Origin: DASSTY01 sp035760645
GTDB lineage: Bacteria; Gemmatimonadota; Gemmatimonadetes; Gemmatimonadales; GWC2-71-9
Direction: 5' to 3'
Assembly (NCBI GenBank): GCA_035760645.1
Contig: DASTSO010000119.1
Location: 1 to 64,000, forward strand
DNA length: 64,000 nucleotides
The notes under the pieces were generated by a model, which was given only the letters and a program-made list of their open reading frames with translations, did not search any database and was not told the origin of the DNA. This document shows positions 10,652-19,021 of the stretch, in pieces; positions within the stretch are counted from its first letter, which is position 1, and each line of letters opens with the position of its first letter. The translations under genes and the position numbers were made by a program.

Positions 10652-12139
10652 CTACTGAGGAACCAATTCTACCTGCGCGTACTCCACCTCGGTGGTCACG
10701 AGCTCAATGTGAATTGCGCCGGTAAGCCTGGCTGTACTGGGCAGAGTGATCTGCTCCGTGCGCGTCTCTACCGTCGGCGTACCCGTAAACCCAAGGTAGC
10801 CTGAGACCAGTGGCACACTGGTGCCCCCTTCTAGGTAGCTAACGAGGTGGTAACCCCCGGCCGGCGTCAGCCGGCGGCCGGTGTAACGGAGTAAGAACGA
10901 GCGATGCCCTTGGTCGCGCAGCGGAAACGAGAAGAGCAAGCTGCTAACGTCGCTGCGAACTGCCCAGCGCCCCAACGCCAGACTCTGGACGAAGGGGAAG
11001 GCGGACGTTACCACTCCCCCAAGTTCTTGTGCCAGGCCGAGGTTGTAGGGACTAAAAACATAAGGATTGAATTCGGAGCTCAACACTGCCGGAGCGTTCG
11101 GGACCGGCATGTTGTCAATATTGTCCTTCCAGACCCCGAGTACCGGCTGAGAGACGGCCCAGTTGGTGTGCAGGACCTCAACCGGAGCCGTGGGCGCACT
11201 TGGATTCCATCGGTTGTAGACCACGCGGAGCCCGTAAGCCGGGTCGAACGAGAGCGCCGTGGGCGCTGATCCGTCCTTCGCCGGGTTGTCGAACCGATTG
11301 GCATAGATCAGGGTGCCGAGGTCGGCTGCTGTCTTGATGTAGGTCCCTGCAGGTCCGTAGGTCTCGAAATAGTTGTCGGAGATGGTGTGCCAACGCGCGG
11401 CATCGAGATAGACATGGCCCACGCGGTGACCAGCCAGCAGGTCGTTGTGCTCAAGCCGGTTTTGGGAGCCGTAAGTGTCGTGCGCATAGCTATAGAAGTG
11501 CCGAGCATTGGACGACATGCGACAGTCTCGGATCGTATTAATGTCGCAGCCATCAAACCGCACTGCACAGCCGAAATCCTCGAAACGACACTGGTCAATG
11601 ACCGAATCGAAGAGCTTAGCCGCTCGAAAGCCTACACCATACCCGTCGAGCTCGGCTTGGGTTGGCGCCGTTGGCTTGTCATAGTTGGGGTCTACGGAGC
11701 TCCCATAGGCCCCTAAGAAGGTAACGTGCTGAAGCCGCACTGATTTGATGTGGGCCTGCTGTGAGAAGACAGTGGCGTAGTCACCGGAGCGGTTCAGCTG
11801 CAGGCCATTCTTGCCGGCAATCGTCAACTCCCTGACCTCGAGACCAGCGTCCTCATCCCGGGTGCCGGTTAGTGCCGATTGGTACTGCAGCACGTAGCCA
11901 TTGGCCGTATTGAGTGCCGCCGTGGCCTGGAGGGTCGCGCCCACAACGCCGCTGCCCGAAACGCTTGCCCCGACCAGCTGTTGGTTCAAGGCGAGTGTGA
12001 GCGTCGAGCCAACCAGGTAGGTTCCAGCGGGGAAGAAGATGGTGCCAGGCCCCGCGTTCAATGCGGCCTGAATGTTTGGTGCATCGTCATGAACACCGTC
12101 TCCAACTGCTCCATAGTCCTTCACGTTTCTTTCGCTCAT
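10652..12139 (-). CDS. Right-handed beta-helix protein, Pectate_lyase_3-like
   Basis: 495 residues starting MSERNVKDYGAVGDGVHDDA. The ATG at 12139 follows GGGAG at 5 bp, and a 20-residue upstream extension is disfavoured. VKDYGAVGDGVHDD with NIQAALNAGPGTIFFPAGTY is the signature of the pectate-lyase superfamily N-terminus found in GH28-like enzymes and phage tailspikes. Repeated short strands (IRDCRMSS, RLEHNDLL, ISDNYFET) follow, and a separate beta domain occupies the last 120 residues. There is no signal peptide. A polysaccharide-binding or depolymerising tailspike-like role is plausible; catalytic residues cannot be assigned by eye. Confidence 0.75.
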   Translation of the reverse strand: MSERNVKDYGAVGDGVHDDAPNIQAALNAGPGTIFFPAGTYLVGSTLTLALNQQLVGASVSGSGVVGATLQATAALNTANGYVLQYQSALTGTRDEDAGLEVRELTIAGKNGLQLNRSGDYATVFSQQAHIKSVRLQHVTFLGAYGSSVDPNYDKPTAPTQAELDGYGVGFRAAKLFDSVIDQCRFEDFGCAVRFDGCDINTIRDCRMSSNARHFYSYAHDTYGSQNRLEHNDLLAGHRVGHVYLDAARWHTISDNYFETYGPAGTYIKTAADLGTLIYANRFDNPAKDGSAPTALSFDPAYGLRVVYNRWNPSAPTAPVEVLHTNWAVSQPVLGVWKDNIDNMPVPNAPAVLSSEFNPYVFSPYNLGLAQELGGVVTSAFPFVQSLALGRWAVRSDVSSLLFSFPLRDQGHRSFLLRYTGRRLTPAGGYHLVSYLEGGTSVPLVSGYLGFTGTPTVETRTEQITLPSTARLTGAIHIELVTTEVEYAQVELVPQ

Positions 12140-12526
12140 CGTTGCTCCCGGTTCATCGTCTATGGAACGAATCTGTTGCTTGTACCCACCGACGTTCAAC
12201 TAGATGGGGAGTGCTGCAGCTCCAATCTCGGTAAAGAACTGAAGTCGAGTGCAAAGAGGATCGGAGTATCTGGCGGCGGCAGTCTTGCCGGCTCGTGGAT
12301 GGCTGCCCGGACGAGTCACAGTGCTAGCCGCCTATCGAGCGAGCTGCGCCGCCAAACGATAACTTTATAGCACTAGTGTCAAGGATGGGGAGCCTGCGGT
12401 GTTTGCGGCGAGGGCACTTCCGACCTCTGTGCCGGATAGGCTCCGTTTCAAGCGTGGGTGCATCCCGCGGGAATGACACGCGGATTCCGGAGCGATAACC
12501 TCCACGCGCGCGGCTGGGCTGCTGAG

Positions 12527-13096
12527 TCACGTGCGCGCAGTGCGATAGGTAGGCTCGCTCGGCGGGGGAAAGACACACGTTGGGGTTGCGGCTGCTTGCT
12601 TTTCAGGAGGCGCCACACCGCATTGTGGCCCTTTGTACGTTAGACGGTTGAGTTTCACTACCTGGAGTGACAAGTCGTGTGACAAGACGTTGAAGAGGGC
12701 GATTCGATGTCTCAGGCGATCCGAACACTTCGTAACGAAGGTGAACATCCGGAACTGCACGGATGCGTCAGGGCCGAGGAGTACCGGCGCCGACTGCGCG
12801 TTCGGGAACATTCGATGCTCCGCGATTGGAGTGCCATCCACGCGTACGAGGACATTCCGCGCGTCCCCGGGCCCAGCGTCATGCAACGTCAACGTCGCGG
12901 AGTGCTGCTAGCACTGCGCCGATGCGCGGAGGGTGGCACGGCTCGCCCGGAGAAGTCGGTCGCCCTCACGGTCGGACTCCAGGTCGACCAGCTGCTTTTG
13001 GAGCTGCGTCTGCTCGCGTGCGGTACGCCTTGACGACAGGATCGCCCCGATGGAGCCTGCCAAGGCCATGATGGCCACCGCGGTCTCTATTTTCAT
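12527..13096 (-). pseudogene. Small membrane-anchored protein gene interrupted by TAG
   Basis: The frame from the ATG at 13096 reads MKIETAVAIMALAGSIGAIL, a membrane helix, then a coiled coil (REQTQLQKQLVDLESDREGD), then RASRATLRASAQC and an amber stop at 12910-12908. The same frame continues with HSATLTLHDAGPGDARNVLV and RVDGTPIAEHRMFPNAQSA. This TM, coiled-coil, 'GPGDARNV..DG' architecture is common in small bacterial proteins of unknown function, so both halves belong to one gene broken by a single base. The tail after FRMFTF looks foreign to the family, so a second lesion is possible. Confidence 0.6.
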
Positions 13097-13161
13097 GGCT
13101 CTATCTCTGGCAATGTCGGACGACGGTCGGGACTCGGAGCGGGAAGGGTACGGCACTCGGC

Positions 13162-14112
13162 TCAGGCGTCCGTGTCGGTGGCACGCCCCGCGCCCTTCGG
13201 TAACTGGAAATCGATGCTCATCGACATCACGGTCGGCCAGTCGAGCACCTCACCAGAAAATGTGGTCGCCCCATCACGTTTGCGAGCCGCCGCGATAAGA
13301 GGGTAGGGGTCCTCAACCTCGTTGAGCCAGGGCAGATGCACCAGGACACGCCCGACGTACACCGATAGCGCCTCCGTCGGCGTGTGCAAACCGAGCAGCA
13401 GCGGAGGACGGTGCTCGCTTGGCTGCATAATCAGCGACCAAGCACTGTCCGGCAGGATGGCAGTGTCGGGGTTGCGGATCTGCCGACGGACTGCATCGAG
13501 GTGGGGATGTAGGGCGTACCAGTAGCCGTACTTCGCGAAGGCGGCGAGATACGCGGTGCGGAGGTCGCCGACCTTCGCATGCAGGGACCGGAATCGGATC
13601 CCCGTTGAGAAGGTCAGGCTTCGAGGGCTCGGGACCTTCCCGGCGCTCGAGTCCCGCAGGTACGCCTCCTGTGCCTCGATTTTGGCGGGATCGTTGATCT
13701 CTCGGGGCACGACGAAGGTCGGCCCGTCTGGCCCGATCGCGAAGTCGATGTTCAAGCGGGTGTCGCCGATCGTGATTGCTCCTCGACCGGAGACGGTGCC
13801 CTCCCGTTGGAATAGCGCACGGCCGAGCGCGAAGAGATCCTCGCGGGCGCGCACAGCCGCGTCCACCGTGTGCCCCGCGGTGTTGTTGCACTCCTTGCAC
13901 GTCAGGACCAACTCTTTGCCGCCCAGCGATGCCGGCGGGACATGATCGACCGTGAGCAGGCCAGCGTCGACGGCCCCGCGTCGATAGCCGCCTTGGCAGA
14001 TCGGGCAGAAGTAGCCGCCGGCTTGGCCGGTCAGATGTTCCCAGGCTGCCGCGCCCCGCTCCCACATCCCGTACTTCGCTCTCAGTCGCTTCCGCCGTCC
14101 GACACTCGCCAT
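13162..14112 (-). CDS. HNH endonuclease domain protein
   Basis: 316 residues. The N-terminal third has the zinc-bound HNH core: FCPICQGGY, LLTVDHVPPASLGG and LVLTCKECNNTAG, two CxxC knuckles around the DHVPP His. The remaining 200 residues (IRFRSLHAKVGDLRTAYLAA, LLLGLHTPTE) form an uncharacterised domain. Such proteins are frequent in islands and often act as standalone restriction or abortive-infection nucleases. The last residues lie 66 bp from the broken membrane gene. Confidence 0.8.
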   Translation of the reverse strand: MASVGRRKRLRAKYGMWERGAAAWEHLTGQAGGYFCPICQGGYRRGAVDAGLLTVDHVPPASLGGKELVLTCKECNNTAGHTVDAAVRAREDLFALGRALFQREGTVSGRGAITIGDTRLNIDFAIGPDGPTFVVPREINDPAKIEAQEAYLRDSSAGKVPSPRSLTFSTGIRFRSLHAKVGDLRTAYLAAFAKYGYWYALHPHLDAVRRQIRNPDTAILPDSAWSLIMQPSEHRPPLLLGLHTPTEALSVYVGRVLVHLPWLNEVEDPYPLIAAARKRDGATTFSGEVLDWPTVMSMSIDFQLPKGAGRATDTDA

Positions 14113-14276
14113 GATTTGTTCTCCCGCTTATTGACGCGCGGCTCTAAAGCGACCGAACCACCTCAGGCTATTCCCGAGGGTGGGGGCTCAGGCCCCGAGT
14201 TGTGTACGCAAAGCGGCCTTCTCGTACTCATCTACTGGGCTCGGGCTTCCCTCGGAGCGGATGGGGGACCTCTACC

Positions 14277-14486
14277 TCAGTCGCACTGGATCTCCTTAGT
14301 GCTCACCCACACGTACGGGTCGCGACAGATCGTGTTACCGTCCTCGTCGACAACGTCGTGGCCCATGAGGTAGCCATTACCACCAATGAGCCTGGGGCCG
14401 AGTACCGCTGCGGAGGCCGTGGCCGCAGCACCGAGTGAGAGTCCGAGCAATAGCCCGACTATCAGGCTACGACGGTCGATGGTCAC
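14277..14486 (-). CDS. Small exported protein (69 aa)
   Basis: GTG start with GAGGT 4 bp upstream. N-terminal signal or anchor segment SLIVGLLLGLSLGAAATASA, then a short conserved tail GYLMGHDVVDEDGNTICRDP ending in a two-Cys pattern (ICRDPYVW, EIQCD) that may form a disulphide. Similar tiny secreted proteins of unknown function recur in many soil bacteria. Same orientation as the HNH gene, 164 bp upstream of it. Confidence 0.6.
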   Translation of the reverse strand: MTIDRRSLIVGLLLGLSLGAAATASAAVLGPRLIGGNGYLMGHDVVDEDGNTICRDPYVWVSTKEIQCD

Positions 14487-14885
14487 GGGCACCTCGGGCA
14501 GGGATGGCGTCCAGGGTCCAGAATGGCTGAAGCCCGTTTGCGGTCTTGGGTGTTGAGTTGCACAGCTCATGCTCTACGCCGCGTCAGGTCGCGGCGAGAG
14601 GTCGCGAGACAGAAGGCGTGTGCGTCGGCTTCGGCGTGCGTGGCGGTCGACTACTGCGCACTCGGATAGACTACGCCGAGGCGCACGGGCCTGCAAGCAC
14701 GCCGCTCGAGCCGGCGCGTATACGGCGCCGCGAGCTAGACCTCAGGCGCTGACCCGCGGGCTGCCTGCTGTCGCATCCTGGTTCGTTGTCGAAGAAGTTC
14801 CGGCACTGTGACCCTCTGGAGTGCTGTCGTGGCTCTCGCGGTGCGATGTCCGCGCGCGACGTCGGTTGGAGGGGCGCCAGCATTG
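14487..14885. other. Gene-free stretch
   Basis: About 400 bp without a credible gene. It sits between two divergently transcribed exported-protein genes and so probably holds both promoters. Confidence 0.5.
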
Positions 14886-14906
14886 CTAGGGTTTCCCCTA
14901 GGTTGC
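14886..14906 (+). promoter_or_regulatory. Shared near-palindrome, site 1
   Basis: CTAGGG-TTT-CCCCTAGG followed by TTGC, about 90 bp before the exported-protein gene at 14996. The same pattern in the same orientation relative to the gene occurs near 29881-29901 (minus), 49094-49113 and, weaker, 38555-38572. A candidate binding site for one regulator. Confidence 0.5.
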
Positions 14907-14995
14907 CGTCCCTGTCGAGCGAGCGGTAGCTTTGCCCGTCCCACCCTCGCCGCCGTATCCGTCCAGTCATCGCTGCTCGACCCACGGAGGCCCGA

Positions 14996-15382
14996 ATGCG
15001 CGCGCGCATCGCCTGTGGCTCGCTTGCTCTCGCTGCTTACGCTCTCCTCATCCCGACTCGGTCGGCAGTCGCGCAGAACTGCCGCAAGGGAATCCCGTGC
15101 GGGAACACCTGCATCTCCGCCTCGAAGGTCTGCCGCGTCGGCGCTGGCAGCGCGACCGCGGCGCCTGCGAGCGCCGCGACGCCCGCGCGCACGGCCGCGG
15201 CACTCCCCGTGTCGGAGGCTGCGGTCGAGCGACCGTGGGTGGCGCTCCGTACCGGAAAGGTGTTCTACCTCGCCGCCTGTCAGGCGGCGAAAGAGCTCCC
15301 GCGCGAGGAGCTGGTGAGCTTCCGAACCCAGGAAGAGGCGCTCCAATCAGGGCGGTTCCCTTCCAGAGTGCCAGGCTGCTGA
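14996..15382 (+). CDS. Small secreted Cys-rich protein
   Basis: 128 residues with a signal peptide (CGSLALAAYALLIPTRSAVA, cleavage before QN). The mature N-terminus NCRKGIPCGNTCISASKVCR is a four-Cys motif found in many small secreted bacterial proteins. After an Ala/Thr linker comes a second module (WVALRTGKVFYLAACQAAKE ... GC) resembling short domains that follow nucleases or SH3-like folds. Function unknown. A candidate regulatory palindrome lies about 90 bp upstream. Confidence 0.7.
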   Translation: MRARIACGSLALAAYALLIPTRSAVAQNCRKGIPCGNTCISASKVCRVGAGSATAAPASAATPARTAAALPVSEAAVERPWVALRTGKVFYLAACQAAKELPREELVSFRTQEEALQSGRFPSRVPGC

Positions 15383-15488
15383 GTGGCTCCGAGCTCCGAA
15401 CTCGGCGACAGCTGCGAGCCAGCGAGGTGGCGCGCCACGCGGTTCGAGCACACCGCCGGCGCCCGACTCTGGCGGTAGGAGCGCGTCT

Positions 15489-16538
15489 ATGCTGTCAGTG
15501 ACTTCTCTCGTCGTCCAGACCGGTCAGCGGCTCTTGGGCACCGCCTTCGACAAGGCGACCGAGCAGTTGGTTGAGACTATGTGGGCTCGGGTGGTCGAGC
15601 CGGCGCTCGAGCGCCGGCTCGGCACGCTGAACCCGGTCGCGATGAGCGCGGCCACGCAGAGCACGGTGGAGTTTCTCTGCCGGCTCGCTGTGCGTGTGGA
15701 GGACCTCGAGCGTCAGGTCAGCACCCCCGGCGCGCTCATGGAGCGCGCCGTACGGAGCCCCGACGCGTCGGCGACGCTGCAGGATGCGGCGGTCGCGGCC
15801 GCACGGGCGGAGAGCGATCTCGCGCGCGACGTGCTTGTAGAGGCGATCGTCGAGCGACTCCGCGCGGAACCGGAGTCGGAGGCCGCGGTGGCGAGCAAGC
15901 AGGCCGTCGAGGCGGTGCCGCGTTTGGCGCGCCGGCACCTCGAGCTGCTCGGGATCCTCACCTTGCTGTACGCCATCCGACCGGAAGGCCTCGCCACGCC
16001 CCCGCCGGTGGGCTCGGCCGCCGCAGAGTCGCCGGAGATGCGGGCGCGGCTGCGCGCCTATTTCCCATGGCTGCAGGGTGCGCTGGCGGCCTACAACCTC
16101 ACAGGCCGGATGACCGAGCGCGAAGGTGCGCACCTGGACAGTACGGGGGTGATCACCTTCGGTCGGCTGTATCGACGCGACCTCAGTCGGCTCCTCACCC
16201 CGCTGGATCCCAACCGGGGTTACAGGACCCCGGAGGCGATCGCCACCTACAACCAGGTGCAGCAGTTCCTCGGCATGCGGGGTGGTGACGGCCGCGCCCT
16301 CGTCAACCTCTGGCAGAACGGGCTGGAACGCGCGGCGCCGACGCCGGCGGGCGCCCTCATCGGCTGGGCCGTGCATCGACACAAGTGCGGCATCCAACCG
16401 GGGGTCGTCTTCGGCGACCCATGGGCGGCGGCCGAAAGCATCACGGAGGAGCCCCGTCAACCGAGTGCGCACGAACTCGCGGAGGCGGTCCGGGCCGAGG
16501 CTCGTCAAACCATGCGCGCCGGCGGCGAGTGGCCATGA
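15489..16538 (+). CDS. LPO_1073/Vpar_1526-like protein
   Basis: 349 residues, mostly helical. AGGAG lies 7 bp before the ATG. The segment SATLQDAAVAAARAESDLAR, VLVEAIVERLRAEP and RLARRHLELLGILTLLYAIR resembles the LPO_1073/Vpar_1526 family, where a helical bundle precedes a predicted membrane-associated region. The C-terminal half has TPAGALIGWAVHRHKCG. That family is common in accessory islands and its function is unproven. Thirty bp separate it from the next gene, suggesting a two-gene unit. The family assignment is from memory and moderate. Confidence 0.55.
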   Translation: MLSVTSLVVQTGQRLLGTAFDKATEQLVETMWARVVEPALERRLGTLNPVAMSAATQSTVEFLCRLAVRVEDLERQVSTPGALMERAVRSPDASATLQDAAVAAARAESDLARDVLVEAIVERLRAEPESEAAVASKQAVEAVPRLARRHLELLGILTLLYAIRPEGLATPPPVGSAAAESPEMRARLRAYFPWLQGALAAYNLTGRMTEREGAHLDSTGVITFGRLYRRDLSRLLTPLDPNRGYRTPEAIATYNQVQQFLGMRGGDGRALVNLWQNGLERAAPTPAGALIGWAVHRHKCGIQPGVVFGDPWAAAESITEEPRQPSAHELAEAVRAEARQTMRAGGEWP

Positions 16539-16568
16539 CGCGCCGGTCGCACGCCGTGACGGGCTGAC

Positions 16569-17162
16569 GTGGCGTTCGCCTTCACCGACCCCAACCTGCA
16601 GGGCGAACTCGAGCGCGACCGGGAGGGTCTCCGGGCCAGCCGGGGCGCGCCGTTCTTCGCCACGTTACGCGAGGGGCTCTGGCACACGACCAGCCCGCGC
16701 GGGTATCTGGGCATCCGGGCGACCGGCGCCATCGAGCCCAACGGCGGCCGCTTCCCCTACAGCTATCCGCAGTCGGCTGCCGCCTACGGCGAGGCTCACG
16801 GCTACGTCTGCCTCTTCGACTTCGCGACCCCCAGCGAGGACGAGTGCGCGTGGGGGTATTTCAAGTGGACGCCGTTCTTCGACCGCTGCACGCCGGTCAT
16901 CGTCGCGCTGCAGCTGGACCGCGCTGCGCTAGCGCCACGGCTGATCGCGAACGCGGTCCCGACGGCTGCGCGCGACCACGCGCACATCTGGCTGCCCTAT
17001 GTGGAGGCGTGGTACGACGGGCCGATCCCGCTCAGTGCCGTGTGGCGCTACCTCGTGATGCCCCGCGATCCGGCCGGCCCGCCCCGTTGGATTGCGCCGG
17101 ACGATACGGCGGCGCACGCCGCCTTGGCGGACCTCATCGCCCACTCTCACGAGCACCGATGA
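16569..17162 (+). CDS. Putative ADP-ribosyltransferase-fold protein
   Basis: 197 residues, GTG start. GLWHTTSPRGYLGIRATGAI followed by EPNGGRFPYSYPQS resembles the opening strand of RNA 2'-phosphotransferase/DarT-like folds ('lyHfT...n..sI...G.i'). A glutamate in HIWLPYVEAWYDG could be catalytic. The protein is small and soluble with many aromatics. It follows the LPO_1073-like gene by 30 bp, so the two probably work together, possibly as a toxin or defence pair. The fold is inferred only from the motif. Confidence 0.5.
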   Translation: MAFAFTDPNLQGELERDREGLRASRGAPFFATLREGLWHTTSPRGYLGIRATGAIEPNGGRFPYSYPQSAAAYGEAHGYVCLFDFATPSEDECAWGYFKWTPFFDRCTPVIVALQLDRAALAPRLIANAVPTAARDHAHIWLPYVEAWYDGPIPLSAVWRYLVMPRDPAGPPRWIAPDDTAAHAALADLIAHSHEHR

Positions 17163-17785
17163 ACTCGCCGCTCTGTGCTCGCCTGTGGGCTGACGCTCAC
17201 ATGGCGGCCTGACGAGCGCCGCCGGGCACTCCTGCTCCGCCTCGATACACTGCAGCACAGCCCGCGACCCCTCCCAGTCCGCCCCGGCGCAGTGGAGCAG
17301 CATCACACTCCACCAGAGGAGTGTACGGACGCGGTGCAACGCGCGCCGCCGCCACCGTCGCGTGCGCCGCCAGCCCTGGCGTATGGCCTCCCTCGAGAGT
17401 TCGTGCTGCCCGCTCGCACTCCACTGAAGCCGCACCGGCATGGAATCCTCCTGGCGCGGGCGCCCCAGAAAACAACGACGGCCCCGCGCTCATCGGTGAT
17501 GAGAGAGGGGCCGTGACTCAGGGCCTCGCGGCGAGGTCCGGCGACCCACTCTCAAGGAGAGGGCCGCGCGGGCCTCGCGATTGTCTGCCCAGAGCGACCG
17601 ATCTCCGTCGGAGAAATGGCCGCTGGGGGCCGCTCACCGGGCTCCGGGGCCTGCTCTCAGGAGAACAGGGCACACGGGCCGCGGCGTTCGTACATCTACA
17701 TTACTGCCGCGGCACGCCGTCCGCCAGAGCCGGACACCTACTGCCCCGTCCAGGGGCAGCCGCGGCCGGTGCCAGCGCGCGGTGG
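17163..17785. other. Gene-poor stretch with clustered short hairpins
   Basis: About 620 bp without a credible gene. After a likely terminator at 17478-17514 there are several short inverted repeats within 250 bp (for example TCTCC-GT-CGGAGA near 17606-17618, and CTCTCAAGGAGAG near 17549). A structured RNA or hairpin debris is possible. Confidence 0.4.
17478..17514. terminator. Hairpin between convergent genes
   Basis: ACGGCCCC (17478-17485) pairs with GGGGCCGT (17507-17514) around a 21-base loop containing a smaller CATCG/GATGAG stem. It lies between the plus-strand pair ending at 17162 and the minus-strand NYN gene, so it may terminate in either direction. Confidence 0.45.
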
Positions 17786-18451
17786 TCAGTCCTCCACAAC
17801 CCGCCAAGCCTCAGGGCAGTGAAAAGGGCCCTTCGCATCCGTCATGGCGAGCGGGAACTGGCTGTCGCGCAGCACGCCGGGGCGGATCTGCTTGATGAAC
17901 GTCGCCGCCTTCGCCAGCACGGCCGACGGGTGCTGCTGCGGGTTCAGGAGCCCGACGCGCCGGCCGAGGCGATTCCGCACCAGCATCACCGGCTCGAGCA
18001 AGTCGGAGTCGTTCGTGATGAGCACCGCGAGGTCGAACTTGCTCTCGTACGCGTCGGCCATGAGGTGCGTGGCCAGGTTCACGTCGGAGCCCTTCTCCTC
18101 GGTCTTGATCACCTTGGCGTACTGGCGGCGCTCGCCTGGCTGGCGGCGCTCGCCTGGCGCTGTCGCAAGCGGCATCGTCACCTCGTGCGAGAGGAAGTGG
18201 CCGAGGTGGATGGAGAGGTTGGGCAGCGTGCGGAGGGCGCGGAAGTAGACCTGCTGACGGACCGGCTGGCCCTGGTCGCGGTCTCCCGGACGCGCGGTCA
18301 CCCGGGCTGTGAAATAGCGGATCTGCACCAGCTCGTTCTCCGGCTTCAGCAGCCGTCGGCAGAGCTCGGCGATGTTCACCCACTTGTATGGCGTGCCCCG
18401 GAGGCAGCCGTAGTAGAAGTTGAAGCCGTCCACGTAGACGTACGTGCGCAC
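17786..18451 (-). CDS. NYN domain RNase-like protein
   Basis: About 221 residues from the GTG at 18451 (GGAGG 4-5 bp upstream); an upstream TTG is unlikely. PIN-like acidic motifs are clear: TYVYVDGFNFYYG, KGSDVNLATHLMADA and VLITNDSDLLEPV. LabA/NYN proteins of this type are metal-dependent ribonucleases, often in RNA processing or defence islands. A tandem 18-bp duplication (18122-18157) repeats the six residues RRQPGE, a recent slippage event. The promoter region carries a palindrome and a hairpin. Confidence 0.85.
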   Translation of the reverse strand: MRTYVYVDGFNFYYGCLRGTPYKWVNIAELCRRLLKPENELVQIRYFTARVTARPGDRDQGQPVRQQVYFRALRTLPNLSIHLGHFLSHEVTMPLATAPGERRQPGERRQYAKVIKTEEKGSDVNLATHLMADAYESKFDLAVLITNDSDLLEPVMLVRNRLGRRVGLLNPQQHPSAVLAKAATFIKQIRPGVLRDSQFPLAMTDAKGPFHCPEAWRVVED

Positions 18452-18492
18452 GAGGCCTCCGTCGGCCGACCCGCGGGGAGACCGCAAAAGCA

Positions 18493-18514
18493 GAGGCCGC
18501 CTTGCGGCGGCCTC
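18493..18514 (-). promoter_or_regulatory. Leader hairpin of NYN gene
   Basis: A perfect 9-bp stem GAGGCCGCC/GGCGGCCTC with loop TTGC, about 40 bp upstream of the NYN start in the likely leader. It could be an attenuator or protein-binding site; NYN proteins act on RNA, so autoregulation is conceivable. Confidence 0.4.
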
Positions 18515-18553
18515 GCACCCGGCGCCGAAGCGACCGGGGGGATGAAATCGGGG

Positions 18554-18572
18554 TGAGTGAGTGACTCACTCA
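18554..18572. promoter_or_regulatory. Palindromic operator candidate upstream of NYN gene
   Basis: TGAGTGAGT-G-ACTCACTCA, a 19-bp odd palindrome just downstream of a possible minus-strand promoter whose -35 TTGACA lies at 18606-18611 with TACCTT 16 bp later. The placement near the expected start site suits repressor binding. Confidence 0.45.
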
Positions 18573-19009
18573 GGCTGGAAGATAAGGTACCCCAGCCAGG
18601 GCCCGTGTCAAGCCTCGAACCTCACGCCTACTAGGCGCGCGCTCTAACCTACCCTCTGTAACGGACGACCGACCCCGGGGGTTCCTGCACCGCCATCGGC
18701 ATCGGGTGGGGCCTGGTCCTCAGTTGTGGAAGGCCGGTGGGAGGGTCGTCGTTCGGAGCGCCGGGCGCGCTTGATGGGCGAGCACATCGGCGGTCACGAG
18801 CTCGCGGCGGATCTGCTGGAGGCGGCAGGCCAGCGGGAACGACGACACGAGACGCGCCACTAAGGCTTGGATTCTAGGTGCGCGGTAACGGGACCGCGCG
18901 GCTCACGGATTTGGATCGGGCCGACCGTCCGCGCACCCTGCGGCGTGACCACCTGGACGACGATCGGCGGCCGCCCGTTCGCGGCTCAGAAATTCACCTG
19001 ATCGGTAGG
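18573..19009. other. Intergenic stretch with a possible small frame
   Basis: About 440 bp between the divergent NYN and nucleotidyltransferase genes. It holds the NYN promoter candidate. A minus-strand frame at 18720-18860 (46 codons) reads protein-like, for example FPLACRLQQIRRELVTADVL, and may be a gene remnant. Confidence 0.4.
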
Positions 19010-19015
19010 TATATT
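19010..19015 (+). promoter_or_regulatory. -10 box for leaderless nucleotidyltransferase transcript
   Basis: TATATT ends 6 bp before the ATG at 19022, so transcription would start at or next to the start codon. No good -35 is seen. Leaderless transcripts are common in high-GC bacteria. Confidence 0.45.
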
Positions 19016-19021
19016 GCGGCC

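Noticed and set aside
16929..17441. Minus-strand 170-codon frame partly antisense to the ART-like gene
   Set aside because: A short stretch is protein-like but half lies opposite a real gene and no start or family supports it.
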